A DNA stretch of 64,000 bases from Pseudomonas sp. Z8(2022) (lineage in GTDB: Bacteria; Pseudomonadota; Gammaproteobacteria; Pseudomonadales; Pseudomonadaceae): NCBI RefSeq assembly GCF_025837155.1, contig NZ_CP107549.1, forward strand, positions 3,348,001 through 3,412,000, read 5' to 3'. The notes under the pieces are model-generated. The model saw only the letters and a program-made list of their open reading frames with translations. It had not been told where the DNA came from and did not search any database. How positions within the stretch are numbered: the stretch's first letter is position 1; every line of letters begins with the position of its first letter. Of this stretch, positions 27,793 to 37,844 are shown piece by piece. The position numbers and the translations under genes were made by a program.

Positions 27793-29216
27793 TGTGGTTT
27801 CGCAGTGATCTGCGCATCCAGGACAACACCGCCCTGAGCCAGGCCATGCGCAGCGGCCCGACCATCGCCCTGTATCTGCTCACGCCCGGCCAGTGGCTGC
27901 GTCATGACGATGCCGCCTGCAAGGTGGACTTCTGGCTGCGCAACCTGCGCGAACTGGGCAAGGCCCTGGCCACGCTCAATGTGCCGCTGCTGGTGCGCCA
28001 GTGTCACGACTGGAGCGACGCCCCACTGCAGATCGCCGACATCTGCCGGGAGCACAACATCTTCTCCGTGCATGCCAACGAGGAATACGGCATCAACGAG
28101 AGCCTGCGCGACCGGCAGGTCGGCGCCTACCTCTGCCAGCAGGACATCAACTGGCACAGCCATCTCGACCAGATCCTGTTCAAACCGGGCAGCGTGCTGA
28201 CCCGCGCCGGTGGCTACTTTCAGGTCTACAGCCAGTTCCGCAAGGTCTGTCACGAGCGCCTGCACAGCGCGCTGCCGAACCAGGTCGCGCCGCCTAGGGC
28301 GCAGATGCCGCTGAGCATGAAGAGCGACTCCGTCCCCGATAGCGTCAAGGGTTTCGCCACGCCCAGCGACAGCCTGCGCCAGCTGTGGCCGGCAGGCGAG
28401 CAGGCGGCGCGGCAGCGTCTGGAGCGCTTTGCCGACGAGCAGGTGGCCTACTACGAGAGCGAACGGGACTTTCCCGCCAAACCGGGTACCAGCCAGCTTT
28501 CCGCCTACCTGGCCGCCGGGGTTCTCTCGCCGCGGCAGTGCCTGCATGCCGCGCTTTCCGCCAACCACGGCGAATTCGACAGTGGCAACCCGGGCGTCGT
28601 CACCTGGATCAACGAGCTGCTCTGGCGCGAGTTCTACAAGCACATTCTGGTCGGTTATCCGCGGGTCTCGCGGCATCGCGCCTTCCGCGCGGAAACCGAG
28701 GCAGTGCCCTGGCGCAACGCGCCGGACGAACTGGCCGCCTGGCAGCAGGGCCGCACCGGTTTGCCGATCATCGACGCGGCCATGCGCCAGTTGCTGGCAA
28801 CCGGCTGGATGCACAACCGCCTGCGCATGATCGTCGCCATGTTCCTGACCAAGAACCTGCTGATCGACTGGCGCGAGGGCGAGCGCTTCTTCATGCGCCA
28901 TCTGATCGATGGTGACCTGGCCGCGAACAACGGCGGCTGGCAGTGGAGTGCTTCCACCGGCACCGATGCCGCCCCCTACTTCCGCATTTTCAACCCGATC
29001 AGCCAGTCGCAGAAGTTCGACCCCGATGGCCACTTCATTCGCCAGTGGGTGCCGGAGCTGGCGGGGCTGAACAAACGCGACATTCATGATCCCTCCGCGC
29101 TCGGCGGCCTGTTCGCGCCGGGCCCCTATCCGCGCCCGATCGTCGACCTGTCGCGCTCACGCGAGCGCGCCCTGGCGGCGTTCAGGAACCTCTCGACCCA
29201 GGAGCTTCCGGCATGA
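27780..29216 (+). CDS. phrB: Deoxyribodipyrimidine photolyase (CPD class I)
   Basis: This light-driven enzyme splits cyclobutane pyrimidine dimers using FADH- and an antenna folate. The 478-residue product starts LMWFRSDLRIQDNTAL, the class I antenna-domain opening. FAD-domain motifs follow: GTSQLSAYLAAGVLSPRQ, WINELLWREFYKHI, TGWMHNRLRMIVAMFLTK, and WQWSASTGTDAAPYFRIFNP with the tryptophan-rich lesion pocket. GAGG lies seven nt before ATG 27780. It overlaps both the regulator gene and the next gene (ATGA), placing it inside the inferred light-induced operon. Confidence 0.97.
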   Translation: MRQLMWFRSDLRIQDNTALSQAMRSGPTIALYLLTPGQWLRHDDAACKVDFWLRNLRELGKALATLNVPLLVRQCHDWSDAPLQIADICREHNIFSVHANEEYGINESLRDRQVGAYLCQQDINWHSHLDQILFKPGSVLTRAGGYFQVYSQFRKVCHERLHSALPNQVAPPRAQMPLSMKSDSVPDSVKGFATPSDSLRQLWPAGEQAARQRLERFADEQVAYYESERDFPAKPGTSQLSAYLAAGVLSPRQCLHAALSANHGEFDSGNPGVVTWINELLWREFYKHILVGYPRVSRHRAFRAETEAVPWRNAPDELAAWQQGRTGLPIIDAAMRQLLATGWMHNRLRMIVAMFLTKNLLIDWREGERFFMRHLIDGDLAANNGGWQWSASTGTDAAPYFRIFNPISQSQKFDPDGHFIRQWVPELAGLNKRDIHDPSALGGLFAPGPYPRPIVDLSRSRERALAAFRNLSTQELPA

Positions 29217-29635
29217 ACGACTTCCTGCGTGACTTCGCCGAGCGCTTCGCCGCGCTGAACAGGGACAACCTCGATCGCCTGGGCGAGCTGTACAGCGACG
29301 ATGTGCTGTTTCGTGACCCGCTGCACGAGGTACGCGGGCTGAGCGAGATGCACCGCTACTTCGCCGAGCTGTACGCCAATGTCGAGGCGCTGCGTTTCGA
29401 ATTTCAAGGTTTCGACCAGGTTGCAGAGGGCGAAGGCTATCTGCGCTGGACCATGCGTTATCGCCACCCACGCCTGCGTGGCGGCGAGGAAATCGCCATC
29501 GAAGGCTGCTCGCACCTGCTGTGGCGCGAGCGCGTCTACCGGCACCGCGACTATTTCGACGCCGGCGCCCTGCTCTACGAACACCTGCCGCTGCTCGGCG
29601 GCGTGATCGCCTGGCTGAAACGGAGGCTGGCATGA
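29213..29635 (+). CDS. NTF2/SnoaL-like protein
   Basis: A 140-residue cytosolic protein with the cone-shaped NTF2-like fold pattern: a first helix FAERFAALNRDNLDRLGELY, the strand-loop SDDVLFRDPLHEVRG, and later LRWTMRYRHPRL and EGCSHLLWRE. Such proteins are found beside photolyase and lipid-modifying genes in many proteobacteria, but their role is unknown. Overlap of four nt with phrB and four nt with the SDR gene indicates translational coupling. No catalytic residues can be assigned. Confidence 0.85.
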   Translation: MNDFLRDFAERFAALNRDNLDRLGELYSDDVLFRDPLHEVRGLSEMHRYFAELYANVEALRFEFQGFDQVAEGEGYLRWTMRYRHPRLRGGEEIAIEGCSHLLWRERVYRHRDYFDAGALLYEHLPLLGGVIAWLKRRLA

Positions 29636-30383
29636 AGCGCATCTGGCTGACCGGCGCCAGCAGCGGTATCGGCGCCGCCCTGGCAGAAGAACTGCTGCGT
29701 GCCGGCCATCGGCTGGCGCTCAGCGCGCGCAGCAGCGGCCCGCTGCAAACCTTTGCCGCGCGCTATGGCGAGCAGGTGCTGGTGGCACCGGGCGACCTGA
29801 CCGACCCCGACCAGGTGCGCGCCATAGGCGAGCGCATCGAACAACGCTGGGGGGCGCTGGATTGCGCAATCCTCAACGCCGGCACCTGTGAGTACGTCGA
29901 CCTGTGCCGGTTCGAGGCGGCGATGATCGAGCGCGTGGTCCGCGCCAATCTGTTTTCCGCCAGCTACTGCATCGAAGCTGCGCTGCCCCTGCTGCGCCAG
30001 GGCGAGCGCCCACATCTGGTGTCGGCAGCTCGGTCACCTTCCTGCCGCTGCCACGTGCCGAGGCCTATGGCGCCTCCAAGGCCGCCCTGCGTTACCTGAT
30101 GCAGACGCTGCGCATCGACCTGGCGGTCGAAGGCATCGACGTCACCCTGGTCAGCCCGGGTTTCGTCGATACGCCGCTGACGCAGAAGAACGACTTCCCC
30201 ATGCCCATGCGCTGGCCTGTGGAGCGCGCCGCCCGGCATATCGCCGCACGCCTGGACAAGCGCCCGCACGAAATCGCCTTTCCCACGCCCTTCATCGCCG
30301 TACTGAAACTGCTCGGCAGCCTGCCCGGCAGCCTGCAACTGGCCATAGGTCGCCGTCTGGCGCGTAACGAGGACAACGCATGA
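29632..30383 (+). pseudogene. SDR oxidoreductase gene split by a frameshift near 30020
   Basis: The first frame (29632 to about 30020) encodes KRIWLTGASSGIGAALAEEL and the NAG motif (AILNAGTCEYVD), ending in RPHLV. The continuing homology lies in another frame: GSSVTFLPLPRAEAYGASKAAL with the YxxxK site, then SPGFVDTPLTQ, to the stop at 30383. One missing base around 30019-30022 explains this. Restored length would be about 250 residues. Both flanking overlaps (ATGA) are kept, so it was recently intact, or the base is a sequencing error. Confidence 0.85.
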
Positions 30384-31627
30384 AAATCGCCATCGTCGGC
30401 AGCGGCATCGCCGGCCTGACCTGCGCCTACCTGCTCAACCGCAAGCACGACATCCAGGTGTACGAGACCGGCGACTGGATCGGCGGCCACACCCACACCG
30501 TCGACGTGCAGGTGATGGGGCGAAAGTACGCCATCGATACCGGCTTCATCGTCTTCAATGACTGGACCTACCCGAATTTCATTCTCCTGCTGGAGCAGGT
30601 CGGGGTGCGCTACAAACCCACCGAGATGAGTTTCTCGGTGAGCGACCCGGCCACCGGCGTGGAGTACAACGGCCACGACCTCAATACCCTGTTCGCCCAG
30701 CGCAGCAATCTGCTGTCGCCGGCCTTCTGGGGCATGCTGCGCGACATCCTGCGCTTCAACCGCCAGTCACTGGATGACCTGGCCAACAACCGCATCAGCG
30801 CCGACACCACGCTCGGCCAGTACCTCGAGCGCAACGGCTTCGGCCGCCGCTTCGTCGAGCACTACATCGTGCCGATGGGGTCGGCCATCTGGTCGATGTC
30901 GCTGGCCGACATGCTCGGGTTTCCACTGCAGTTCTTCGTGCGCTTCTGCAAGAACCACGGCCTGCTCTCGGTCAGCGACCGGCCCACCTGGCAGGTGATC
31001 GAAGGCGGTTCACGCAGCTATGTGGCGCCGCTGACCGAGAGCTTCGCCGAGCGCATTCGCCTCAATTGCCCGGTCAGCCGCGTCGTCCGTGATCAGAACG
31101 GCGTCACCCTGCACAGCGCGGCCGGTGTCGAGCGCTTCGACAAGGTGATCTTCGCCTGCCACAGCGACCAGGCCCTGGCGCTGCTCGATCAGCCCAGCAC
31201 GCAGGAACGGGAGATTCTCGGCGACCTGCCCTATGCCAGCAACGACGTGGTGCTGCACACCGACACGCGCCTGCTGCCCGGGCGCAAACTGGCCTGGGCG
31301 AGCTGGAACTATCGCCTGGGCGGGCCGACCGATCAGCCTGCAGCCGTCACCTACAACATGAACATCCTGCAGGGCATCGAAAGCGATACCACCTTCTGCG
31401 TCAGCCTCAACCAGACCGCTGCCATCGACCCGGAGCAGATCCTCGCGCGCTTCCAGTACGCCCACCCGCAGTACAGCCTGGCCGGCACTGCAGCCCAGGC
31501 ACGCTGGGCAGAATTGCTCGGCGCCCGGCACAGCTACTACTGCGGCGCCTACTGGGCCAACGGTTTCCATGAGGACGGCGTAGTCAGCGCCCTGCGTGTG
31601 GCCCGTGCCTTCGGGGAGACACTGTGA
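30380..31627 (+). CDS. FAD-dependent oxidoreductase of the CFA/furan-lipid gene cluster
   Basis: A 415-residue flavoprotein of the amine-oxidase/desaturase type. It begins IAIVGSGIAGLTCAYLLN with the FAD-binding loop, followed by GGHTHTVDV and IDTGFIVFNDWTYPNF. The C-terminus has YYCGAYWANGFHEDGVVSA. This family is typically paired with DUF1365 and a cyclopropane-synthase-like methyltransferase, as here, and relatives in Rhodobacter take part in making furan fatty acids. The substrate is thus probably a membrane phospholipid acyl chain (inference). It overlaps its neighbours by four and one nt. Confidence 0.88.
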   Translation: MKIAIVGSGIAGLTCAYLLNRKHDIQVYETGDWIGGHTHTVDVQVMGRKYAIDTGFIVFNDWTYPNFILLLEQVGVRYKPTEMSFSVSDPATGVEYNGHDLNTLFAQRSNLLSPAFWGMLRDILRFNRQSLDDLANNRISADTTLGQYLERNGFGRRFVEHYIVPMGSAIWSMSLADMLGFPLQFFVRFCKNHGLLSVSDRPTWQVIEGGSRSYVAPLTESFAERIRLNCPVSRVVRDQNGVTLHSAAGVERFDKVIFACHSDQALALLDQPSTQEREILGDLPYASNDVVLHTDTRLLPGRKLAWASWNYRLGGPTDQPAAVTYNMNILQGIESDTTFCVSLNQTAAIDPEQILARFQYAHPQYSLAGTAAQARWAELLGARHSYYCGAYWANGFHEDGVVSALRVARAFGETL

Positions 31628-32427
31628 TGCAGAGCGCTTTGTACAGCGGCTGGGTGCAACATCGCCGCTTCGCCCCCCGCGCCCATGCCTTTCGCTACCG
31701 CATGGGCCTGCTATACCTCGATCTCAGCGAGCAGGCGCAGCTGTTCGCCCTGTCGAAGCTGGCCGGCTGCGGTCGCTTCACGCCATTCGCCTTTCGCGAA
31801 ACCGACTATCTGCCCGAGGCCACCCGCCAGGGCGTGGCACTGCACGAGGCGGTGCGCAACCGCGTGGAAGAGGCACTGGGCACGCGCCCGCAAGGTCGCA
31901 TCTGCGTGCTGACTCAGCCGCGCAGCTGGGGCCTGTCCTTCAATCCGGTGAGCATCTTCTACTGCCACGACACTGAAGAACGCCTAGCGGCGATTCTCTG
32001 CGAAGTCAGCAATACGCCGTGGCGCGAACGCTATCACTACGTGCTGCCGGCAGCGGGCAACGGGCGTCACCGAGTCAGCGTGGACAAGGCCTTTCATGTC
32101 TCGCCCTTCCTGCCGCGCGAGCTGGAATACCGCATGAGCTTCAGCGCCGTGGGTGAACGCCTCGGCGTGCACATGGCCGACTGGCAGGGCGAGAACAAGC
32201 TGTTCGACGCCAGCCTCAGCCTGCAGCGCCAGCCGCTGACCCGCGCCAGCCTGCACCGCTACCTGCTCGACTTTCCCTGGATGACCGGCAAGACCCTGGC
32301 CGCCATCTACTGGCAGGCCCTGCACCTGCTGCTCAGGCGCATGCCGATTTTCGACCACAGCCCCGCGCAGGGCAGCTTCCGCGCTGCCCGCCCATACGTG
32401 AAGGACATGCCCCATGAAGAGCTCTAG
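31627..32427 (+). CDS. DUF1365 protein
   Basis: A 266-residue protein of DUF1365, starting ALYSGWVQHRRFAPRAHAF and carrying the family segments FNPVSIFYCHD and VDKAFHVSPFLP. Biochemical function is not established. The family almost always lies between an FAD oxidoreductase and a CFA-like methyltransferase, so a role in lipid modification is likely. ATG 31627 shares its A with the upstream TGA; GTG at 31624 is possible. It overlaps the next gene by 14 nt. Confidence 0.88.
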   Translation: MQSALYSGWVQHRRFAPRAHAFRYRMGLLYLDLSEQAQLFALSKLAGCGRFTPFAFRETDYLPEATRQGVALHEAVRNRVEEALGTRPQGRICVLTQPRSWGLSFNPVSIFYCHDTEERLAAILCEVSNTPWRERYHYVLPAAGNGRHRVSVDKAFHVSPFLPRELEYRMSFSAVGERLGVHMADWQGENKLFDASLSLQRQPLTRASLHRYLLDFPWMTGKTLAAIYWQALHLLLRRMPIFDHSPAQGSFRAARPYVKDMPHEEL

Positions 32428-33688
32428 CCTGACATCCACCTGCAGCCTGGTACGCACTGGCAAGGGTATCGGCGCCGGCCTGCTGCGACGCGCCGTACTG
32501 CGCCAGCTGGAAAAGCTGCACCACGGCCTGCTGCTTATTCAGGAAGGCGGCGACACCCTGCATTTCGGCACGCCGCTGAGCGAGCTGCGTGCCGAGATCC
32601 GGGTCAATGATCCTGCCATCTGGGGGCTGGTGGCCGGCAACGGCTCCATCGGTGCGGGCGAAGCTTATATCCACGGTTACTGGAGCACGCCGGATCTGAC
32701 CGCAGTGATCCGCATCTTCGTCGCCAACCTCGAGGTACTGGACGCCATGGAAGGCGGCCTGGCAGGTCTGGGACGGCCACTCGTCCAGGGCCTGCACTGG
32801 CTCAACCGCAACACCCGGCAGGGCTCGCGACGCAACATCGCCGCGCACTACGACCTGGGTAACGACCTGTTCGAGCAGTTTCTCGACCCGACCATGATGT
32901 ATTCGGCGGCCATGTTCCGCAGCGAGGACGACAGCCTGGAACAGGCGCAACTGAACAAGCTCGAACGCATCTGCCGGAAACTGGCGCTGAAGCCTTCCGA
33001 TCACCTGCTGGAAATCGGCACCGGCTGGGGCAGCATGGCGCTCTACGCGGCGACCCGTTACGGCTGCCGGGTGACCACCACCACCCTGTCACGCGAGCAG
33101 CACGCCTACACCGAGCAGCGCATCCGTGACTTGGGCCTGGCGGATCGCGTGACCCTGCTGCTGGAGGACTATCGCGACCTCGACGGCCAGTACGACAAGC
33201 TGGTCTCCATCGAGATGATCGAAGCCGTCGGTCACCGCTACCTGCCCACCTACTTCGAACAGTGCGCGCGGCTGCTCAAGCCCGACGGCCTGATGCTGTT
33301 GCAGGCCATCACCATCCGCGACCAGCGCTACGAGCAGGCCCGCAGCTCGGTGGACTTCATCCAGCGCTACATCTTCCCCGGTGGTGCCCTGCCTTCGCTG
33401 CAGAAGATGCTCGACGTGGTGACCCGGCATACCGACCTCAACCTGCATCACATGGAAGATTTCGGCCTGCACTACGCGCGCACCCTGCGCCTGTGGCACG
33501 AGAACCTGCGCCAGGCCCGCCAGCGTCTGGAGCAGTTGGGCTACGACGATTACTTCTATCGCCTGTGGGAGTTCTACCTCTGCTATTGCGAAGGCGGCTT
33601 CCTCGAACGCACCATTGGCACCGCGCAACTGCTGCTGGCCAAACCGGCCGCTCGCCCTGCGCCACTGTTAGGAAACTTCGATGCCTAA
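32414..33688 (+). CDS. Cyclopropane-fatty-acid-synthase-like methyltransferase
   Basis: A 424-residue SAM-dependent enzyme acting on unsaturated phospholipid acyl chains. An N-terminal lipid-binding domain (about 1-120) includes SIGAGEAYIHGYW. The catalytic part has the SAM loop EIGTGWGSMALYAA, the EMIEAVGHRYLP segment and SVDFIQRYIFPGGALPS, all typical of CFA synthases. Where E. coli Cfa has YSCAYW this protein has YSAAMF, so the cysteine is absent, as in the paralogous group beside DUF1365. It may methylate rather than cyclopropanate. It is coupled to both neighbours by overlap. Confidence 0.9.
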   Translation: MKSSSLTSTCSLVRTGKGIGAGLLRRAVLRQLEKLHHGLLLIQEGGDTLHFGTPLSELRAEIRVNDPAIWGLVAGNGSIGAGEAYIHGYWSTPDLTAVIRIFVANLEVLDAMEGGLAGLGRPLVQGLHWLNRNTRQGSRRNIAAHYDLGNDLFEQFLDPTMMYSAAMFRSEDDSLEQAQLNKLERICRKLALKPSDHLLEIGTGWGSMALYAATRYGCRVTTTTLSREQHAYTEQRIRDLGLADRVTLLLEDYRDLDGQYDKLVSIEMIEAVGHRYLPTYFEQCARLLKPDGLMLLQAITIRDQRYEQARSSVDFIQRYIFPGGALPSLQKMLDVVTRHTDLNLHHMEDFGLHYARTLRLWHENLRQARQRLEQLGYDDYFYRLWEFYLCYCEGGFLERTIGTAQLLLAKPAARPAPLLGNFDA

Positions 33689-34205
33689 GCTGATCGCCAA
33701 TGCCCTCCTGTTCCAGCTCGGCTGGCTCGTCTGCGTGTTCGCGGGCGATGGCCCCTGGCTGCTGGTCGTGGCGGCGATCATCGCTGTGCACCTGCTGTGG
33801 GTCAGCAGCTGGGCGGCGGAAGGCAAGCTGCTGCTCAGCGTGTTTCTCGCCGGCAGCGCGCTGGACAGCTTTCTGCTCAACCTCGGTGTGTTCGACTTCG
33901 GTGAACAGCGCCAACTGATTCCGCTGTGGCTGGCCTTGCTCTGGCTGTTACTGGCCAGCACGCTCAACCATTGCCTGGCCTGGACGGCGCAACCCGGGTG
34001 GCGCGGCAGCCTGCTGGGCGCGCTTGCCGCACCGCTTTCCTACTACGGCGGCGCCAAGATCGCCGGCGTCGCCCTGCCGCTCGGCACCTGGCAGACCCTG
34101 GCCATCCTGGCTCTGGTCTGGGCCGTGGTGATGCCGCTGCTGCATGGCTTCGCCAAGCTGTATCGCGAGCAATACGAGCAGAGCCTGCGCAGCCGGAATC
34201 CCTGA
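33681..34205 (+). CDS. DUF2878 membrane protein
   Basis: A 174-residue inner-membrane protein with about six hydrophobic segments, matching DUF2878 by size, context and segments such as GSALDSFLLNLGVFDF and APLSYYGGAKIAGV. Function unknown. It is the last gene coupled by overlap (8 nt) to the CFA-like gene, closing a run from rudS. A DUF3833 lipoprotein often follows in other Pseudomonas but is absent here. Confidence 0.85.
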   Translation: MPKLIANALLFQLGWLVCVFAGDGPWLLVVAAIIAVHLLWVSSWAAEGKLLLSVFLAGSALDSFLLNLGVFDFGEQRQLIPLWLALLWLLLASTLNHCLAWTAQPGWRGSLLGALAAPLSYYGGAKIAGVALPLGTWQTLAILALVWAVVMPLLHGFAKLYREQYEQSLRSRNP

Positions 34206-34235
34206 TCGTCGCCGCGTGGCGTACACTGCCGCGCC

Positions 34236-34550
34236 ATGAGCGAGACCATCCCCCACACCCAACTGCCGACCACCCCCGAGATCAGTTGCAGCACCTGCGC
34301 AGCCTGCTGCTGCCAGCTGGAAGTGATGCTGTTCGGCGACACCGGTGTGCCGCAACGCTACATCGAAACCGACGAGTGGGGCGGCGAGGTCATGCGCCGT
34401 CTGGACGACGGCTGGTGCATCGCCCTCGATCGCGACACCATGCGTTGCACCATCTACGCACAGCGCCCGCTGATCTGCCGCGAGTTCGAACTCGGCGCGC
34501 CCGAATGCCTGGAAGAACGCCGTGGCATCGCCACTGCCTACGGCCAGTAG
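34236..34550 (+). CDS. YkgJ-family cysteine-cluster protein
   Basis: A 104-residue protein with the CxxCxxCC pattern of the YkgJ/UPF0153 family (SCSTCAACCCQ), plus later cysteines in DGWCIAL, TMRCTIYAQRPLICREFE and APEC. These residues suggest a zinc or iron-sulfur site. The role is unknown. It begins 30 nt after DUF2878 and has no overlap, so membership of the light-response operon is uncertain. Confidence 0.87.
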   Translation: MSETIPHTQLPTTPEISCSTCAACCCQLEVMLFGDTGVPQRYIETDEWGGEVMRRLDDGWCIALDRDTMRCTIYAQRPLICREFELGAPECLEERRGIATAYGQ

Positions 34551-34870
34551 CATTTCATCCATGAATTTTGTTGCTGAATAAGTGCACTTCTATAAATGCA
34601 TGGCGATCAGGCGTGAAGCAGCACTTAAGCCCAACACCGGGCCACTCCAGCCAGCAGGCCCCGACGCGCTGCGCCGGGGGTCGCCTCCCAGGCTTTGATA
34701 TCAATAAAACAGAGCAAAACTGAATTTATTATTAATTAGTCGAATTCTTTTCCATCCCGCACACTTTCCGCCCTCTCTCCCACGAACCTGCCCGTGCTCT
34801 CGCGAACCGGCCGACAGCCCGTTCCGAGCGACAGGAGAGACACGCCTGAAATTCTCAGCAAGACGGATTC
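34551..34870. other. Intergenic region before the orphan ccoN
   Basis: This 320-nt gap holds no gene. CCCCGACGCGCTGCGCCGGGG (34657-34677) contains a GC-rich palindrome. An AT-rich block (34695-34745) with TTATTATTAATTAG is the likely promoter. TTGATATCAA at 34697-34706 looks like an FNR box but lacks the four-base spacer, so I do not call it one. Confidence 0.5.
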
Positions 34871-36314
<1,444 letters not shown>

Positions 36315-36322
<8 letters not shown>

Positions 36323-36542
36323 AGCCCTGCTCCTGCCGGTGCTCGCCACCTTCGCTTGCCTGCTCGCTTGCTGGCTGAGCTGTCGAACTCCGTCGACGCT
36401 CGACCAGGCGAGCCTGCTGCCCTTTGCCGACGATCCCGAAGCTGCGGCGCGCATGACGCAAGCCACCGGCCGCCCCTGTGAGATCACCACGCAACCGGTC
36501 GAAGTCTGCGGCAACAAGGTCGAACAGCACCTGCTCGCCTGA
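36315..36542 (+). CDS. Small membrane protein paired with orphan CcoN
   Basis: A 75-residue protein starting inside the last codons of ccoN (8-nt overlap). One N-terminal membrane segment ([17 protein letters not shown]) precedes a short soluble tail with two cysteines (GRPCEIT, VEVCGNK). It resembles the small gene after ccoN4 in P. aeruginosa. The role is unknown; its coupling suggests an assembly or accessory factor for the isosubunit. Confidence 0.75.
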
Positions 36543-36572
36543 CGTTCCTCGCCCAGGGACGGGCGTCCCGAC

Positions 36573-36588
36573 GTGCCGCTTGCGGCAC
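36573..36588 (+). terminator. Hairpin after the ccoN pair
   Basis: GTGCCGC and GCGGCAC pair perfectly across TT, 31 nt past the stop, with a weak CTTTT further on. A TTTTTTT run lies at 36620-36626, closer to the next gene. Confidence 0.4.
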
Positions 36589-36636
36589 CCTACGGGCTTT
36601 TCAGCAGTGAGGAGCCCTCTTTTTTTACCGGATACC

Positions 36637-37770
36637 ATGAACACATCATCACGCCTGCACCAATGGTGCATCGCCTTTCTCCCCGACGCCCCGCACACGC
36701 GCCCTCGGGAATGGCTGCGCGCGGCACTCGGCGCCAGCCTGGGTTTCGTCTTCACCACCTGGCTGTGCAGCCAGCTGTTCGGCCCGCAGTTGGCCGTGCA
36801 TTTCTCCGGCCCGCTGGCCGCCTCGGCGGTACTGCTGTTCGCCGTCTCTTCCGGCGCACTGGCGCAGCCCTGGTCGATTGTTGGCAGCTATCTGTGTGCA
36901 ACGCTGGTTGGCGTATTGGTCGGCCAGCTGATCGGTCACAGCCTGCCCGGCGCTGCTCTGGCGATAGCGCTGAGTCTTTTGCTGATGTGTCCGCTGCGTT
37001 GCCTGCATCCACCGGGCGGCGCCATCGCCTTCTGCATGGTGTTCGCGCCGTCAGCGCCGAGCATAGAGGTCTGGTACCCGGCCCTGACGGTGGTGACCGC
37101 GGCGCTGGGTCTGCTTGGCAGCGCGCTGATTTACAACAACCTCACCGGCATGCGCTACCCGCGCCAGACCACACCGCCGGCCGATACTCACCACACCCGC
37201 GACCCGGTGCCCGGTGAGCGCGTGGGCATTCGCGACACCGACCTCGATCAGGCGCTCGATGAACTCGGCGCCTTTGTCGACGTGACGCGCGAAGACCTCG
37301 CCATGATCGTGAAAAGCACCGAACGCTACGCGCTGCGCCGGCGCATGGGCGACATCCGCGCCGGCCAGGTCATGTCACGCGACCTGATCTGCGCCACGCC
37401 GGGCACCAGCATCAAGCAGGGCCTGCACCTGCTGCGTCACCACCATCTCAAGGCGCTGCCGATCCTCGATCACAACCGCAAACTGGTCGGCATCGTCAGC
37501 CTCAGCGACCTGATCGCCCCGCTGCATCGCCGCCTGCCAAAGCGCATCGGCCTGTTCAGGCGGCGGCCCCGTCCGCGCCTGGGCGATCTGATGACCAGCC
37601 CGGTACGCTGCACCGACGTCGACACGCACGTGGTCGAGCTGATCGGCGTGCTGTCCGACCGTGGCCTGCACTGCCTGCCGGTACTGGAGAACGAGAAGCT
37701 GGTGGGCGTCATCACCCAGACGGACGTGATTGCGGCGTTGCAAAGAGAGCTGCTGGCCCACTTCGAGTGA
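36637..37770 (+). CDS. HPP-family membrane protein with two CBS domains
   Basis: A 377-residue protein. Residues 1-170 form the HPP domain of four to five membrane segments, with the signature LHPPGGAIAF. Residues 240-375 hold two CBS domains (AGQVMSRDLICATPG, LPILDHNRKLVGIVSLSDL; LGDLMTSPVRC, LPVLENEKLVGVITQTDV), which bind adenosine nucleotides. HPP proteins have been linked to nitrite transport in plastids; the bacterial role is unsettled. I start at 36637 after GGATACC; the longer frame overlaps the hairpin. Confidence 0.9.
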   Translation: MNTSSRLHQWCIAFLPDAPHTRPREWLRAALGASLGFVFTTWLCSQLFGPQLAVHFSGPLAASAVLLFAVSSGALAQPWSIVGSYLCATLVGVLVGQLIGHSLPGAALAIALSLLLMCPLRCLHPPGGAIAFCMVFAPSAPSIEVWYPALTVVTAALGLLGSALIYNNLTGMRYPRQTTPPADTHHTRDPVPGERVGIRDTDLDQALDELGAFVDVTREDLAMIVKSTERYALRRRMGDIRAGQVMSRDLICATPGTSIKQGLHLLRHHHLKALPILDHNRKLVGIVSLSDLIAPLHRRLPKRIGLFRRRPRPRLGDLMTSPVRCTDVDTHVVELIGVLSDRGLHCLPVLENEKLVGVITQTDVIAALQRELLAHFE

Positions 37771-37844
37771 TTGCGTGAACTCATGACGCCGGCGATAGCA
37801 GCCCTTACACTGCCTGTCTGCCCGCTTGCTGAGCCCGCCACGCC

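Noticed and set aside
30010..30030. Programmed frameshift in the SDR gene
   Set aside because: No slippery heptamer or stimulatory structure; loss of one base explains it more simply.
34697..34706. TTGATATCAA before orphan ccoN as an ANR box
   Set aside because: ANR/FNR sites need four bases between the half-sites; here there are none.
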